The notes beneath the pieces are model-generated. The model was not told the DNA's origin, did not search any database, and saw nothing but the letters and a program-made list of their open reading frames with translations. From Rhea pennata (lineage: Eukaryota; Chordata; Aves; Rheiformes; Rheidae): DNA of 64,000 nt. Numbering within the stretch: the stretch's first letter is position 1; every line of letters starts with the position of its first letter. The stretch spans positions 11,698,017 through 11,762,016 of the forward strand of contig NC_084677.1 in NCBI RefSeq assembly GCF_028389875.1. The letters are read 5' to 3'. This document shows positions 23,501-53,000 of this stretch, one piece after another. Position numbers and translations under genes: made by a program.

Positions 23501-26500
23501 ATCTTAAAATATCCTTCATTCTGTTTTTATTAGGCAACTTGAAGAGGACTTTTCCTGAAGAGACAGAAAAGCCTCAGGTGGAAATGCTGCCTGACTTTGA
23601 AACTCAAAATCCAAGCAGTGAAGGAAAGAGAATAATGACATTAGCCAGATTAAGGGAGTCATTCTCTCTCAATCAAATGACAGAGAGTAATTTTCAAAGC
23701 CCTAAAAAAGTAAAACGGCAGCACAGCTCCCCCAGACAGCTTCCACCATTTGATAACACTTTGAGTCCTGTAAACACTCAAAAGGCTGTCTTGGGCAAGG
23801 AGTCTGAGAGTTGTTGTGAAATGGAGTCAAAGATGTCAGTTACAAGCAGAAACTTGAGAAAATCAGAAGATAATACAGATTCTGGATTCTGTAGCACCTC
23901 TGCTGAATCAGATGTTGGGTATAATATGCCAGAAGCTGGGAGCTGCATCAGTAGTGAAAGAGTAACTAATTCTCCTGAAGAATTCTGTAACTCAGAAGAG
24001 GAGCCTCAAAATGAAAGTCTTGAAACTGTTGGACAGAGTGAGAAATCACTGCAATGTGATGTTCAGTTCTTGGGCACTGTGCATGAGTTAAACCGAGAGA
24101 ATGACTGTAATAATCTAAATAAGTCTCAAGTAGCCAGTAGTTCTTCCTCAAACAGAAAGTGTTTTAAAAGTGAGGCAGATGATTTAAAGGCAGGTACATG
24201 TCCCGAAGAGAAGAATGCCAAGAACTATGTTGCAAGCGTTGATGTACTGGTAAAAGTTGAAAAGAAAACTGTACCACTTGAATTCTCTATGAAGGTTTTA
24301 GCAGAGAAGGTAAAAAAGGTAATACAGCAGCAACAGAGAAGTACAGAAACACAGAATTACAGAAGATTTAGAGCAAAAATCAGTCCTGGAGAAAATAAAG
24401 TAGCAGAAGATGAATTAAGAAAAGAGATCAGGTATTTTCATCTTCATTTGTTATATTAACCAACCAATTACTAAAAATAGTTGAGAAAAAAATATAAGAA
24501 TTGTCTTGAGGTGGTGGGAGGAAAGGATTATGTCTACTTGTTAATTTTGGATACATCCTTTTATGTAGTATATACCATTAAAACGTCATTTTGGCAAGTT
24601 CTTTCACCTGACAAAGGTCTGCAGCTGATTGAACTAAGTGGAAACAGAATATGAAAAAAAGACAATAAAAAGAAGGCCCCCAAAATCATAGATTTGGTTT
24701 AGTTAACAACTGCAATATGGTGTGGTCAGAGAAACACCAGATTTTATGACAGATGAGAATGTGCTGAATAGGTTCTATAACTCATATTTCTTCCTTCTGT
24801 GAAATTGAAATTTGGTGAGACATGGCTGTGAAAATAATTACCTTCAGATGGTCAGTGGACAGTAAATATATGACTCACGAATCTTGCTAATAAAATGAGT
24901 GCTATAAAAGCTGTCTTTTTGCAGAAAGAAAGCAAGTGTGTCAGCTACCTTAATTTAAAACTAACAGGTCTTTATGATGGGTTCTGTTCAGTCAGAAATG
25001 TCATCATCAGTGATCTGGCGTCTGCTGCTGACTGTTCTTTCTCATGTTCAGGAGCTTAAAGGAGTGCTTTTTCTTGTAGACGAAGTGCTTTCATCAAGGG
25101 AGGGAAAGATGTTTTAAAGTTTCATGCTGTCTAATATGGTAACTCATGAAGTGTAACTTGTCATCTGTTTGTATTTTCTTTATACAGTAAAGAAATGTTT
25201 GCAAAAATGGAAATCATTGGCCAATTTAACTTAGGATTTATAATAGCAAAGTTGAATTCTGATCTTTTCATAATTGACCAGCATGCTACTGATGAGAAAT
25301 ACAACTTTGAGATGTTACAACAAAACACTGTTCTCCAAGGTCAGAAGCTGATTGTGTGAGTATTTTCAGTGTATCAACAATAATAACTTTCTAAGTTTAA
25401 TTCAGTGTTTCAGAAAAATATTTATGATTAGGTAGTACTTCACACATTCAGAACACTTAAGATTTTTTTAATATATTTTTGTCTAATACATAATCTTTCT
25501 AAGAGACCACCTTCACATGATAAGTCACAGATAAATTTGAGTTATAGCTCCGCAGTAAGTCACTCAAACAGATTTCATATTCAGTTTTTATGTGAATTGC
25601 AATTTGTTAAGCATGAAAAAACATAGTTTGGAGACAAACTATAGATTGGAGACGGCTGTGGCAGCAGGGAGTGCTGTTTACTGAGTATCACTTAGAAGCC
25701 AAGTGATTTGTTTAGTAGTGAGTGTTTTGGTTTTTTGATTTTTTTTTTGTTTTTGTTTTTCTTTTTTTGCAAAGAGTAAGTGAAATGTTCCTACAGAGAG
25801 CTCTGTATTACTGTTGCTAGATTGATTCTGGTACCTAGCTTAAGTAGTGCATACTTGTGCAATACTGTATTTTCTCCTCCCTCTTTTAGGCCTCAAAATC
25901 TTAATTTAACTGCTGTAAATGAAACTGTATTGATTGAAAACCTGGAAGTATTCAGAAAAAATGGGTTTGATTTTGTCATTAATGAAAATGGTGAGTTTGG
26001 ACCAGAACAACTGGAAGTAAAAGTCCACATGATTCTTCCTTTTTCTCATGTAAAAATTCCTTATGGTAGTTCTCAGAAAATTTGAAATAATATGCATTTA
26101 ATATAATATGTAAATTTAAATAAACTTCTGATTTTGTGACCTATTACACTATTAACAGAACATTGTAGACTAAGTATTTATTTCAAACCAACTTGATAAA
26201 AGAGGTTGATGTAGATTGTTTGGATCACTGTATGACTCAATAGTATTTTCTGGTAACATTACCTTAAAATCCTTTTGCTGTAGTAAAATGCTTGCTGGTC
26301 CCAGCAAAGTTAGAGGTAAGCAAATGATAAATCCAGTAATTTTAAACTAATAGATAATAAATAGTGTCATTCGGCTTTCTTTATGCCTTTAGCATTGACT
26401 TGCTGTGTGCTCTTGAGCAAATTGCATCTCTTGAAAGCTCTTCACGTGTCTCTTACAAAGCAAGAACAATACTTGTTTAACCCACAGAGCTTTATAGGAA

Positions 26501-27635
26501 AGGATTGTGTAAGTACTGAGTTAGTATTTTGGCATTTGGGAAGTCACTATGGATTTTTCCATATTATTTTTTAATTTCAGAATCTCTACCTTTTTGCCTA
26601 AAATGTCATTAAATATCAAGCTCTTAACAAAAAAAAATTCATTATTTTGTAGTTAACATAAGCTCAAAATATCTTTAGCTCTTTGAAATTGAACAGTTCA
26701 TCAAAAGTTGGATTGGTCTGCTTTTAAGCTTGCAAGTAACTTATTTTTGATGTTTTCAGAAACAAATAGATATCTACCACAGTTAAACATTTTGGTTAGT
26801 TTATAGCATCCATCAAAAGACTAAATTAAATCTTAGCATGTGCACAGATCACATTAATGTAATGTATCAAAGTAATTTCTCAATTTTTCTCTCAAAGCAA
26901 AAGGTCATTTCTTATGATCGTTGTTTACTAATCTTTCAGCTCCTGTAACTCAAAGAGTTAAACTGACTTCCTTGCCAACAAGCAAAAATTGGACTTTTGG
27001 TCCACAAGACATAGACGAACTGATTTTCATGTTAAGTGACTGCCCTGGAGTCATGTGTAGGCCTTCCAGGGTCAGACAGATGTTTGCTTCTCGAGCTTGC
27101 AGAAAGTCTGTAAGTACCATGCTTGCTGTTTTTTTTTTTTCCCCAAATAAATATAACTTACTCCATTGAACTACTTGTGTAGCTGTATATACATACTGCA
27201 GGGGAAGTGTTTAGTGTTTTGGTGTAAGCAGGTGACATCTTTCATCTTTCTTGTGTTTTTGCCCAATATAAATTGGGGAGAATTTCTGGTGTTTTTTCTC
27301 ATATTTGTTTTAAACTGGTGCACTTACAAACATAACTGTTTGTTTTTTGTCTTCTGATCATCTTGTAGGTCTTTCTACTTCTAATGCCTTGCACATTATT
27401 TATTGGCTGTAGTAGTTGAAGGTATAGCTCCTGTCTGTGCAACAGATGTCAATGGAGAAAGAAAATAATCTTTTTTTTTCTTTATTTTCAGGTGATGATT
27501 GGAACTGCACTGAATGTACAGGAAATGAGGAAACTGGTCACCCATATGGGTGAGATTGAGCATCCTTGGAACTGCCCCCATGGAAGGCCTACGATGAGAC
27601 ATATAGCCAGTCTAGATTTGATTTCACCGGAGTAA
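14588..27635 (+). CDS. PMS2: PMS2, MutL-alpha endonuclease subunit of DNA mismatch repair
   Basis: Fifteen exons: 14588-14607, 15004-15143, 15738-15824, 16908-17010, 17737-17920, 18441-18608, 20092-20189, 20968-21067, 21342-21426, 21933-22085, 23534-24431, 25188-25355, 25890-25990, 26940-27109, 27492-27635. Phases are consistent; 872 aa (human 862). PMS2 pairs with MLH1 and nicks the new strand after MutS recognition, in the nucleus. The GHKL ATPase motifs are ENSLDAGA (43-50, with Glu40 as the predicted base), DNGSGV (69-74) and [10 protein letters not shown] (104-113). Exon 11 encodes the long, poorly conserved acidic/serine-rich linker. The C-terminal endonuclease has [12 protein letters not shown] (709-720), ASRACRKSV and [10 protein letters not shown] (853-862), so nicking activity should be intact. 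Exon sizes from 3 on match the human gene closely. The start is chosen by position and exon phase because the first seven residues diverge from human. Confidence 0.97.
14775..14810. repeat. Perfect 18-bp tandem duplication in PMS2 intron 1
   Basis: The unit GGGCCCCTCCGCCGGGCC occurs twice head-to-tail (14775-14792 and 14793-14810), within the CpG island downstream of exon 1. Confidence 0.9.
15374..15470 (+). other. Exon-like segment in PMS2 intron 2 (not in the main frame)
   Basis: The segment is flanked by a good acceptor (pyrimidine-rich stretch ending TTATTTGTAG) and a strong donor (TTAAG|GTAAGG). In the phase left by PMS2 exon 2 it is open throughout and reads [20 protein letters not shown] and on to SRPLR. 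Its 97-base length is not a multiple of three: splicing it to exon 3 gives a stop within four codons. It could be an unproductive (poison) exon or chance. I do not recognise the peptide. Confidence 0.35.
18609..20091. other. PMS2 intron 6, no gene seen
   Basis: AT-rich intron without recognisable coding or repeat content. A perfect 7-bp inverted repeat with a 9-base loop (CCGTCAA at 19241-19247 and TTGACGG at 19257-19263) is the only structure noted. Confidence 0.5.
22086..23533. other. PMS2 intron 10
   Basis: It contains a 21-base direct duplication (22261-22281 and 22287-22307; a 26-base period), a (GTT)6-like tract near 22461-22480, and several T runs. An exon-like segment at 23328-23396 is described in the findings. 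No separate gene is visible. Confidence 0.5.
24432..25187. other. PMS2 intron 11, nothing recognised
   Basis: The intron is AT-rich and runs between the long linker exon and the endonuclease exons. I see no repeat or RNA gene. PMS2 introns 12 (25356-25889) and 13 (25991-26939) are equally featureless apart from T-rich stretches. Confidence 0.5.
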
Positions 27636-27902
27636 CAGTCAGTTTGTGCTTATTAACACTTTCAATTTTAATTGCTTGGCAATACTTTGAGATTTTATCA
27701 TGACTGTCTTATATCGACTAAAAAATTTTAGCCACTATTTTTTGTATTTGAAGATGGTAACAGTTGGAGGCATTCTGCAAGTTTTCACTGTTATTCCTAT
27801 CAAGCCAACAATTTGGACATACTGGAATTGATGTGTAAATAACATTTATTTTATTGTGGTCTACCTTCTGTATTGCTTATTTTGCAATCAAGCTGTTTTT
27901 TA

Positions 27903-27908
27903 AATAAA
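27903..27908 (+). terminator. PMS2 poly(A) signal AATAAA
   Basis: Canonical AATAAA 268 bases past the PMS2 TAA, followed by T-rich/AT-rich sequence. The rest of the gap up to about 28310 is unremarkable AT-rich spacer. Confidence 0.75.
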
Positions 27909-28309
27909 TCTTTATATATAAGATCGAGACTAGGTGAACGTTAGTACCAAATATAGTGATTCTTAAAATTAGGTGAAATGTGAATGTGAAAGTCCTTAGT
28001 AATGCCCTAAAGCAGACATTAAGTTTCTGTGATCATACACTTCCTTTAAAAAATTTGTATACGGGGTGTAAGTTGTATAGAAGTGAAAGTACTTTTTTTT
28101 TTTTTTTCCTTATTACTGAAGTTGCATTGTATTCTATATGTACTTCAAGCATTAATACTGCATTTAATGATCAGCTCCCAGGCATCTGTGCTTAATGTAC
28201 GAATTGAACAGAAGAATTTCTCTGACCCGATTACTTTTTAATTATCAGTGCTTCCACCCTTATCCCAAACACTCCGTTCATTTTGTTTTGTTTTATTTTA
28301 TGAGAATGA

Positions 28310-28760
28310 ATGGCAGAAGCAGTCGGCGCAGGCCGCGGCCCGTGTCGGCAGGACGGCGGTAGTTTACGGTCCTTTTGAAGCAGGCAGCCGCTGCAGCAGG
28401 CCCTTTAGCCGGCTGGCGCCGAGGCTGCGCCGCGGCGTGTCTCGGTACTGAACCGCACCGCGGGCCGGGCCGGGCCGCGCCCCGCCGCCGCCGGGGCCGC
28501 AGGCGCACTGGGAGTCGCGCGCCGCCGTTGCTGTGGTGATGGCAGTGCGGGAGTGCGGCTGAGCGGGGAGGCGCCGAGTCGCGCGCGCCGTCGCCAGGCA
28601 GCCGCGCGCGACGCGCTCTCCGAGCCGCCGCCGTGTGGGGCGGTCGCGCCGCACAGGCGCCATCGCGACCAGGCCTTCGGCAGTCTTGTCACTCTCGTAG
28701 CACTCCTGACGGGCAGAACCGCCCTGCTTCACGTAGGCGGTAACCCTGGGTAGTGAACAT
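28310..28760 (+). promoter_or_regulatory. CpG-island promoter and probable non-coding first exon of RSPH10B
   Basis: GC content jumps from about 28315 to 28740 with dense CpG, including three GGGCC units (28462-28476). No long conserved ORF is present, so this should be the promoter plus untranslated exon 1 of RSPH10B, whose ATG lies at 29299. Two sites resemble the RFX X-box of cilia genes: GTCGCCAGGCAGCC (28590-28603) and GTAACCCTGGGTAGT (28740-28754). Both are degenerate in one half. Candidate donors are CGG|GTAACC-like at about 28740 or CACAG|GTACAC at 28765. A good acceptor (TTTGTCAAATATATTTAG) ends at about 29219. Confidence 0.6.
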
Positions 28761-29298
28761 CACAGGTACACCTGCTGCTTCTAACTTTAAATACAAAATG
28801 AAAATATTTCTGGATTTATAGCTTTAAAGGCAACCTAAAATCTGAAATATTTCTGCAGCTGTCATTTCCAAGACCCTCATCAAACTCAGCTTTCCTCATC
28901 TGAGAGAAATGGCTTTCAGCTTTCCCCCGTAGATATTTCTAGACCCGTAAAAACATACTGGTAAAGATGTAGACCTCTGAATAGCAAACTTAAGATATCT
29001 GACAGCAGACTTTTCTGTTTCAGTATTTTCTGATAGATTTCTTAGTAATTCATTGATATCTCCCTGATAACCCTGGGGTTTATGCAGCACAAGCCAAAAC
29101 CATTTCATTGGGGAATTGTTGCTTCTGTCACAACAATATTTTTAAATAGTTGTATGCACTGTGATTGAGGAAAAGATCAAAAATCTTCACAGCTCTTTCT
29201 TTTTGTCAAATATATTTAGATTGTGGGGGAAAAAGTCTTTACGTAAGAAGACAGTAGATGTTCAGGAAAAAAACACAGGTTGAGACAATTCAATAATT

Positions 29299-46150
<16,852 letters not shown>

Positions 46151-46359
46151 ATCTTCTAATAAGGACTACTGAAGCTTCAAGTACGTAAGTGCTTTTTGAA
46201 GGAAAAAACACTTCCAGTAACATCTGAAATGCAAGTGCTATAAAAGCTATTTGCATAAAATTTTCCAGTTTCTGGCTGAAAGAACTTCATGGCCAGTGAT
46301 CTGCTCTTACACCAATGGCCTTGAATAATGAGCAACACATGAGTATTACCCCTTACATA

Positions 46360-46365
46360 AATAAA
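46360..46365 (+). terminator. RSPH10B poly(A) signal AATAAA
   Basis: Canonical AATAAA 210 bases past the RSPH10B stop, inside the convergent gap with CCZ1. Confidence 0.7.
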
Positions 46366-46758
46366 CAAGGCTATTCCAGAAGTGAGTATTGACTCTATTT
46401 GCTAAAAATGCCATCAGTGTCACAGTGATACAGCTATGAGATGGGATATCACTTCTGTATTTCCCTTGTAAATAGTTTCTGCTTAAAATATGGTCTATAT
46501 AATTGAAATACTGCATAAACATTCTTTGTGGTCTAGTAATTTCAGCTGGTGATTAATTTTATGCAAGTATTTGACAACAAAAAACCAAAATAAGTTGAAG
46601 CAAGAGCTAAGAATAGATGAAGCTAGAACATATGAGATCTAGTGTTAAACATAGGTCAAAAGTCTCTTGTAATTAATAATCTAGTTTCACATGGTAAAAA
46701 ATTACTAAGAAGTCACAGAGAAACAAAAAATGCACTTAAAAGTTTAACAATTATTAAT

Positions 46759-46764
46759 TTTATT
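46759..46764 (-). terminator. CCZ1 poly(A) signal AATAAA
   Basis: Minus-strand AATAAA (plus TTTATT), about 260 bases past the CCZ1 TGA. It leaves roughly 400 bases between the two convergent genes' signals. Confidence 0.65.
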
Positions 46765-47024
46765 TTCCAGTAAAATATTCACATAACAATATCAGAATGG
46801 AATGGTACAGATGAATTCAGACTGGTTTTAATTAGCTTGCACATAAACATTTTTAAAATCTAAAAATTTTACGATCAGTTTACAGATTTTAGTAGAAATT
46901 TGATTCTTACAAAGCAAGTATTGCTTTACTATTGTCATTATTCCAGTCAATAATATGACTAATAACTTTTCATGTTGAACAAGAGTCTTATGTTGACATC
47001 TTTGATAAATCAGCCCTTTGCAGA

Positions 47025-50000
47025 TCAATCCAAGAAGAAAATATTATTAAACTGTGTTGCACAAAGTTTCTTCACTTCTTCTGTTAAAAGAACAAAAACA
47101 AAAATGTTATTTTACAAGAGCCCATGTAAGAAAAACTCTTGGGATCATCACAGAGAATATAGTTCAATTCAAAAAGAAGAAAAAAAAAACTCTATAGAGT
47201 TTAGGGTAGAAATAGACCTATCCATTTTATAGTTTTCAGTAAGAGAATTTAAGTCTGAAGTTTCAGACTGTCTGAAATGTGAGTTGTATTTTAAGTGGCT
47301 GAAGCATAACTGGTGACTTCAGTTTGCTGCTGCGCCATTTATCTTGTTAAACCTTTACACTGCGACAGCAGAAGAGCTAGCTTCCACGCAAGAGGGTACA
47401 ATTTTACTGCTTCAGGAGAGGGAAATATTGGAGGGATTACTGTAGCCTGTAAAAATCGGTCACCAGAAGTTTTGTGTTGTGCTACTTAGCTGGCAATATT
47501 TCAGGGTTAGAAGTACTTCTAAGTCTATCGGACACAGAAATACTCATTTAGTATTTCTATACAGCAATTTTGATCCTGAAAGACAATTAGCAGTCATTAA
47601 AAAAGGCACTTCACCAGACCCTATTTCCAAAATTTAGTTTAGTAGGCTTTCTTAATATTAATAAACTTTTCCCATCTTCCAAGTAAGAGCATTGGCTTCT
47701 GTTAAAACACTAACCCCTTGCCATTACTGCAAGTAACGTAATACCTAAATTGTAATTTTTCTTTAAAATCAGTCTATTTAAAAGCTTTTACATCTTAAAA
47801 TGTTCATTTGCACTTTTAGTCAGAATCAATTAGTCTTAAAAACAACATTAGTAATTCCACAATAATGGAATGAGGATCACTAGCAGGAAAAAGACATTAT
47901 GTACAAATAACCCACCCATGGATCACTGACTTAAAAAGAAAAACAAAAAAAAACCCACCTAAGTCAGATGTAAATATACTCACCTCTCACCTGTAATACA
48001 CTTCATTAATTACTCCTAAACAAAACTCATAGAGCACTCCTCTATTATTTCAAGGAGGAAGAATAGCTGATTAATAATTAAGAATCTCCGCTAAATATTT
48101 ATGTTGTTCTTTCATAGCAGCTAGAAGATGGACTAAAACCTTATGCGAACTTAGATGGTCTGTTATAGATCAATCCGTCTCTAAATTTCTCATGAGATGG
48201 ATCTTATTACTTCTCCAGGGACGTATATTTTAGTAGTAACTGTATTTAAAGGATAATAAAGGACAATCCTTACCATTAACTTCAATCAAATTTGCATTTT
48301 TTTGATTCAAAATGACATACAGTTCTCGCTGGTCAGACTTTTTCCCAACTACCCAGTAATCATTCATTGCCTTCACAATAATTTCCTCATCTTCGTCAGC
48401 TCTGAAAAGAGTTTCAGAAGCATGTGTTAAGAACAGTATCTCAAGAAGATGGCAGCAAGTTGGTCTTTAACAAATGTAAGTTCTCCTAATGGTTATGAAT
48501 AATCCAAAAGTAAACCGATGGCCTAACGTCAAGAACAGCAGGATGAAGACTTCATAATCTAGCTGAAAGCATCATATCACCAGATGAGTAAGTTTTTAAT
48601 TTGTCCATCAGCCAAACACTCCAGTGCTCTGAAGAAAACCTCCTTAACTCTATGGAGAATAGGTACTATTTCACAGTGTTATCTTTTGCTACACAATGAC
48701 CAAGTAACGGAAACTGCAGAGGGTATGAAGATACTAAACTCTCACCTATCTATTTGTTAAACTTAGAACTAAATCATGCTGAACAACTTGGTCTCTTACA
48801 TAAGGCTGTCACTAACTCAGTATTTTTATAACTTTTTTTTTTTTTTTTTTTTTTTGAGAAGTTCAAATTTTATCATTATAAAGAGCAAGACAAAGCACTG
48901 GTCACTAGTTACAGGTATGGCACTACAATCATGCAGCATTTTCTTGTTTTTCTGTTCTTTAAGAACTTCCGTAGCAACAGAGGGTCTCCTTCATCTTGAA
49001 ATAGATAGCAGGATACCATTTACAGGCCTCCAGTTACTACAGAACTGCTGATTGAGAAGGTAATGGCAAGGTTACTGTTTCAAGTATTGTCCAATCTCAG
49101 AAAGCAGCCAGGTATTTCAGAGGAGAGTATTATAATCCCATCATAGGCAGAAGCAGGTTTTCCTGTCTGCTACTTTACTTATTCTGAGGTAAGACAATGA
49201 CTTAAGTGCAACAGCCCTAGGCTTCAGGTCCCTTCTAAGTTTATTATGCTTAACTCTGAAAGTTCAAATAGATAAAATATTTCCATGGCTATCAAGGTCC
49301 TAGCCCAGTATTTCTTTTTAAAAAAGGACATGAAAAGGTTTTGGTTACATAGAACAGACTCCTCTTGTAAGCAAGAAAAAAAGACTAAATATGGGCTGCA
49401 TATACAATTTGTCTTATAGGTTGCAAACAGCTTTCGGCAAACAAAAAAGACATGAAAGACTTTGGTCATTTGAAAAAAAAGTTATTGACAGATGGAGTTA
49501 CAGACTATTAAATAGTTAAGCATTACCTGGAGAAGTCACTGTTGATGTCACCGAGAATCTTCATGAGGTCAGGGTGGACAGATGCAAGTGATACACTGGG
49601 TGTCTTCCTCATGTGAATTGTACTCTTCTCTGCCAAGTTCATGTGATTGAAATAGATAAACTTAAACTGAGGCTCTTTCTCAGCCCTAGAAAGATTCAAA
49701 GAAAAAAAAGTGACTTGCAAACCTCAGACATCCTAAAGTTACCTTCACATGGAAGAGACCAAGTGCCCTAAGACTTGTGTCATGATCAGACTTTATTTTA
49801 ATAATAAAAAAAGCAAGCCTCCAAACAAACCATTTTTCCCCTTTCTGTTGCTTACCCTCCTAGTAAATAAAAAAGAAGAGGGGAATCTAAGGGTCTTGTC
49901 TCACATCTCAGCAGTAGTTTGTTCCTATCTTTCTAATTAGACATTTTGTCTCTGCCGCCATTTTGTTTTCTTGCTGCCTTCCCCTATCAGTCGGTCCAAT

Positions 50001-53000
50001 TCTGCTTTGAATAGGTGGTGAGTCTTTAATGTGATCAGTGAGGAATCTTCCAGTCACATCTTTTTTACATTCTAGACAAAGAATTCTTCCTTGACCTAGC
50101 TGATAAGATTTTCCCCCATCATTTTTGTGGGCCAAATATAAGAATTTTTCCAAACCTCTGCCTTGTTCCTCCTCTACTTTCTCTTTTGTTAAGGTAATAT
50201 AAAATCTTTCACTTACAGCTGTAATGTTGGTTGAAGCCACAGATAATGCAGATTGGCAAGAACTGGCTATAGCATTTGGTACTTCAGGCTATGTATTATT
50301 TAGAACGAGGGAGATACTGCGATGACACCACTCACCTTAGCAAACAACTAGATACCCTTGCTCTCTGTCACCCAAATGCATTAGTGTCAAGAAACTGTAT
50401 CATGTTTTCAGGACACCATAGCATTAAACTTTAAAAGAGTTAAAGCAGCTAAAGCCAGTCTTACCAAGTCCTGGGTGACATAAAAAGCAAGTTTAATGAT
50501 TTAGTAGATTGACACAATTTCAAGTGCATCCTACTCTAACCCAACAATTTTGCCGATTTGGGGTGCTACAGCTGAAATCAGTACAAGCTAACGTCAGTAT
50601 CTTTAGCTTAATTCCTCTTTTGTTGTCATATGCAACTCCTGTTCCCCCAACTAACATCCATAAAATAAGTTTTTTTTTTAAAAAATGGAGATTCTACTAT
50701 AGTTCTAAGTAAAGTAAATTTTCCAAAACATTAACGTCCTTTTTCACTTGACATTATATTTATCAGGACTAAAGTAACAACTAAAAAAATTCAAGTTTTT
50801 TTCCTCGCCCATCATACATAACAGTGCTTCAGGAAGCAGTAATTTTGGACAAAAGTACTTGACTGTAAAGCTTGTATTGTAGCTATCACCTAATCTACTC
50901 GGGAAAGTCCCCATATCAAATTACTTGATGAAATTTGTTACAGTGTGTAGAACTCCACTTTCTTTGTAACATAGATACACACACAGAAATGAACTTCAGC
51001 ATCCCAGTAAAACCTGGGATATGTGTCAGGTTGGACATAAGCCAGGCATATGACATGAATGTTATTTAGTGCGGATGTGGACAGTTGGGAGAAGAATAGG
51101 GGACAGGAGTTGAACCTGTAGGAAGAAAGAAGAAAAGCCAGATCCCACTGACCCCACCTCCTAGAATACGTAGGGAACTATGAAATAAAGTAAGACCAGG
51201 CAGATGAGAAAACTGGGGACCATCTCCATCTCCATCCCAGGATTCAGAGCTAGGAAGCAATAAGAGAAAGGAAATGACAAGAATCTGGGTCCATGGGAAT
51301 AACTCAACATTAACAAGCAAAGACTAGAGTTTTAGTCCTATTGAAGCTACAGTCTTTGCCCAACAAAGTTACCTTGAAGTAACTTGCATACACTAGACCA
51401 CACTGGACCTTTTTGGGTCTTTCCCCAGGAGAAGCTAGGTTAAATCAAAGCCTGCTCATCTGATTGTAGGCTACATCTTAACTCGTTTCAAAAGAACTAC
51501 CACCACGAGCAGCCCATACATCCTGATACACAAGTACAGCATACTACAAAAAAAAAAAAAAAAAAGCTTCTGAAAGGTCAAGCTAGATTTTCATTTTCTT
51601 GTCTCAGTCAAGGACTTACCCGGGAAGGCTTATGCCCAGGTTGTCTGACAGACATGTAGTGTGAATTTGTAACAGAGCTAAGAGCTCTCCATGCTGTGAG
51701 TACTTGAGTCTAATGCAATATTTAGAGTTATCAAGCTCTACTTTAAGTGAAAAGTAAAGTTTTCAGTTATTTTTCACATTACAGAAGACAGCAGTCTTGG
51801 AAAACAGAAGTCAAGGGAAATCAGCAAAAGAATGGAGATAAGCACAAAGCTGATGTTTTTAAGACTCAAACGTACTAGTTGCCCCAAGGCTATTTGGGAA
51901 CATTATGAGATTCTGTTTTTCTTTCAGAAAAGCTGAAAGCATAAGATTTTGTAATATACTGTCCTTCAACATAGGGCACTCCCCTGCCCCCAGAAGACTA
52001 CCATTTCAGCTACTGCATTTTTGCCAGCATGAAACTATTTGTGCAAGTGCAATAATCTGCATAAGTGATGATTTCCAAGGATCGGCTAGTTTCAGCTCAC
52101 ATATGAAAGCAACAAAACCCAGAAGTTCCACCTGCTGTATCTGAGTACACAACAACATTCATTTATAAATTAACAAAATCTACATTGTTACTTCAGGGAG
52201 ACCTGAATATGCAACAACAGGCACTTTATAAATGCTTAAGGTAGAGAAAGGTAGATTAACATCCTTTAAGGTGCACAGTTAACTCAATACTTTCAATGTT
52301 TGGGCTCATGTTACCATTATTTAAGCAGATTGTTAAAACTAATTTTTAGCCTCTTGATAAAGGACTGCAATAGGAAAATAAGTGCAGTACAAACCCTGAT
52401 ATTCTCTTGTTGATGTTGTATTGTTCACATATGTCTGATGCTAACACGGTGAGCTGAGGCCCAACGATGCTGTCCAGTTTACGGCAGAACTCCAGTGTAG
52501 GTGGAATTGAAGCTACATTGCAGTTAAAGAAGAGAAGAGATGAGATGAGATTCTTCTCTAGAAGTTAATTTTTTTTGTAGCTGCTTTCTTTAACCATCAG
52601 TGAGAGTCCTGGGACAAATTTTTCCCTCAATTATAGCCACACAGTTTGCAAATCATCCCGAAGGTTGTCGGGAAGGTAGTCATTTTAGCATGTTTATAAC
52701 ACTGAAGCAGAATAAAAAGGCTTATAAAAGCATTTATGAAGAACAGGCTTAAATAAGAGATAAACCTGAGTATTTTCAAGAGTAAAATATGTTGTAATTA
52801 ACAGCATTTTGTATTAGCTCCCCCAAAAAGTGATACTAACAGGTACTTACCATCAATCATAAAGCAGACAGCTGCACTCATGGCCTGCAACAGAAAAATT
52901 AAAGCAAAAAACCATTTATAACACGTTACCTCAACTACCTAAATACATAACGATACTTCCATGAAGTCACACACAGACAAACCAGTTAAGTTCAAAATCT

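Noticed and set aside
25906-26097. Minus-strand frame antisense to PMS2 exon 13
   Set aside because: It is a shadow of the real exon on the plus strand.
28293-28753. Open frames in the RSPH10B CpG island
   Set aside because: Composition is low-complexity GC-rich translation with no conserved protein. The RSPH10B coding start is at 29299.
28896-29108. 70-codon minus-strand frame upstream of RSPH10B
   Set aside because: It looks moderately protein-like but has no recognisable family, no promoter context and no splice partners. The length is within chance.
49908-50290. Minus-strand open frame of about 125 codons in CCZ1 intron 12
   Set aside because: It has no recognisable domain and begins with GTG rather than ATG. 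At this base composition several open frames of this length are expected by chance in 64 kb on two strands.
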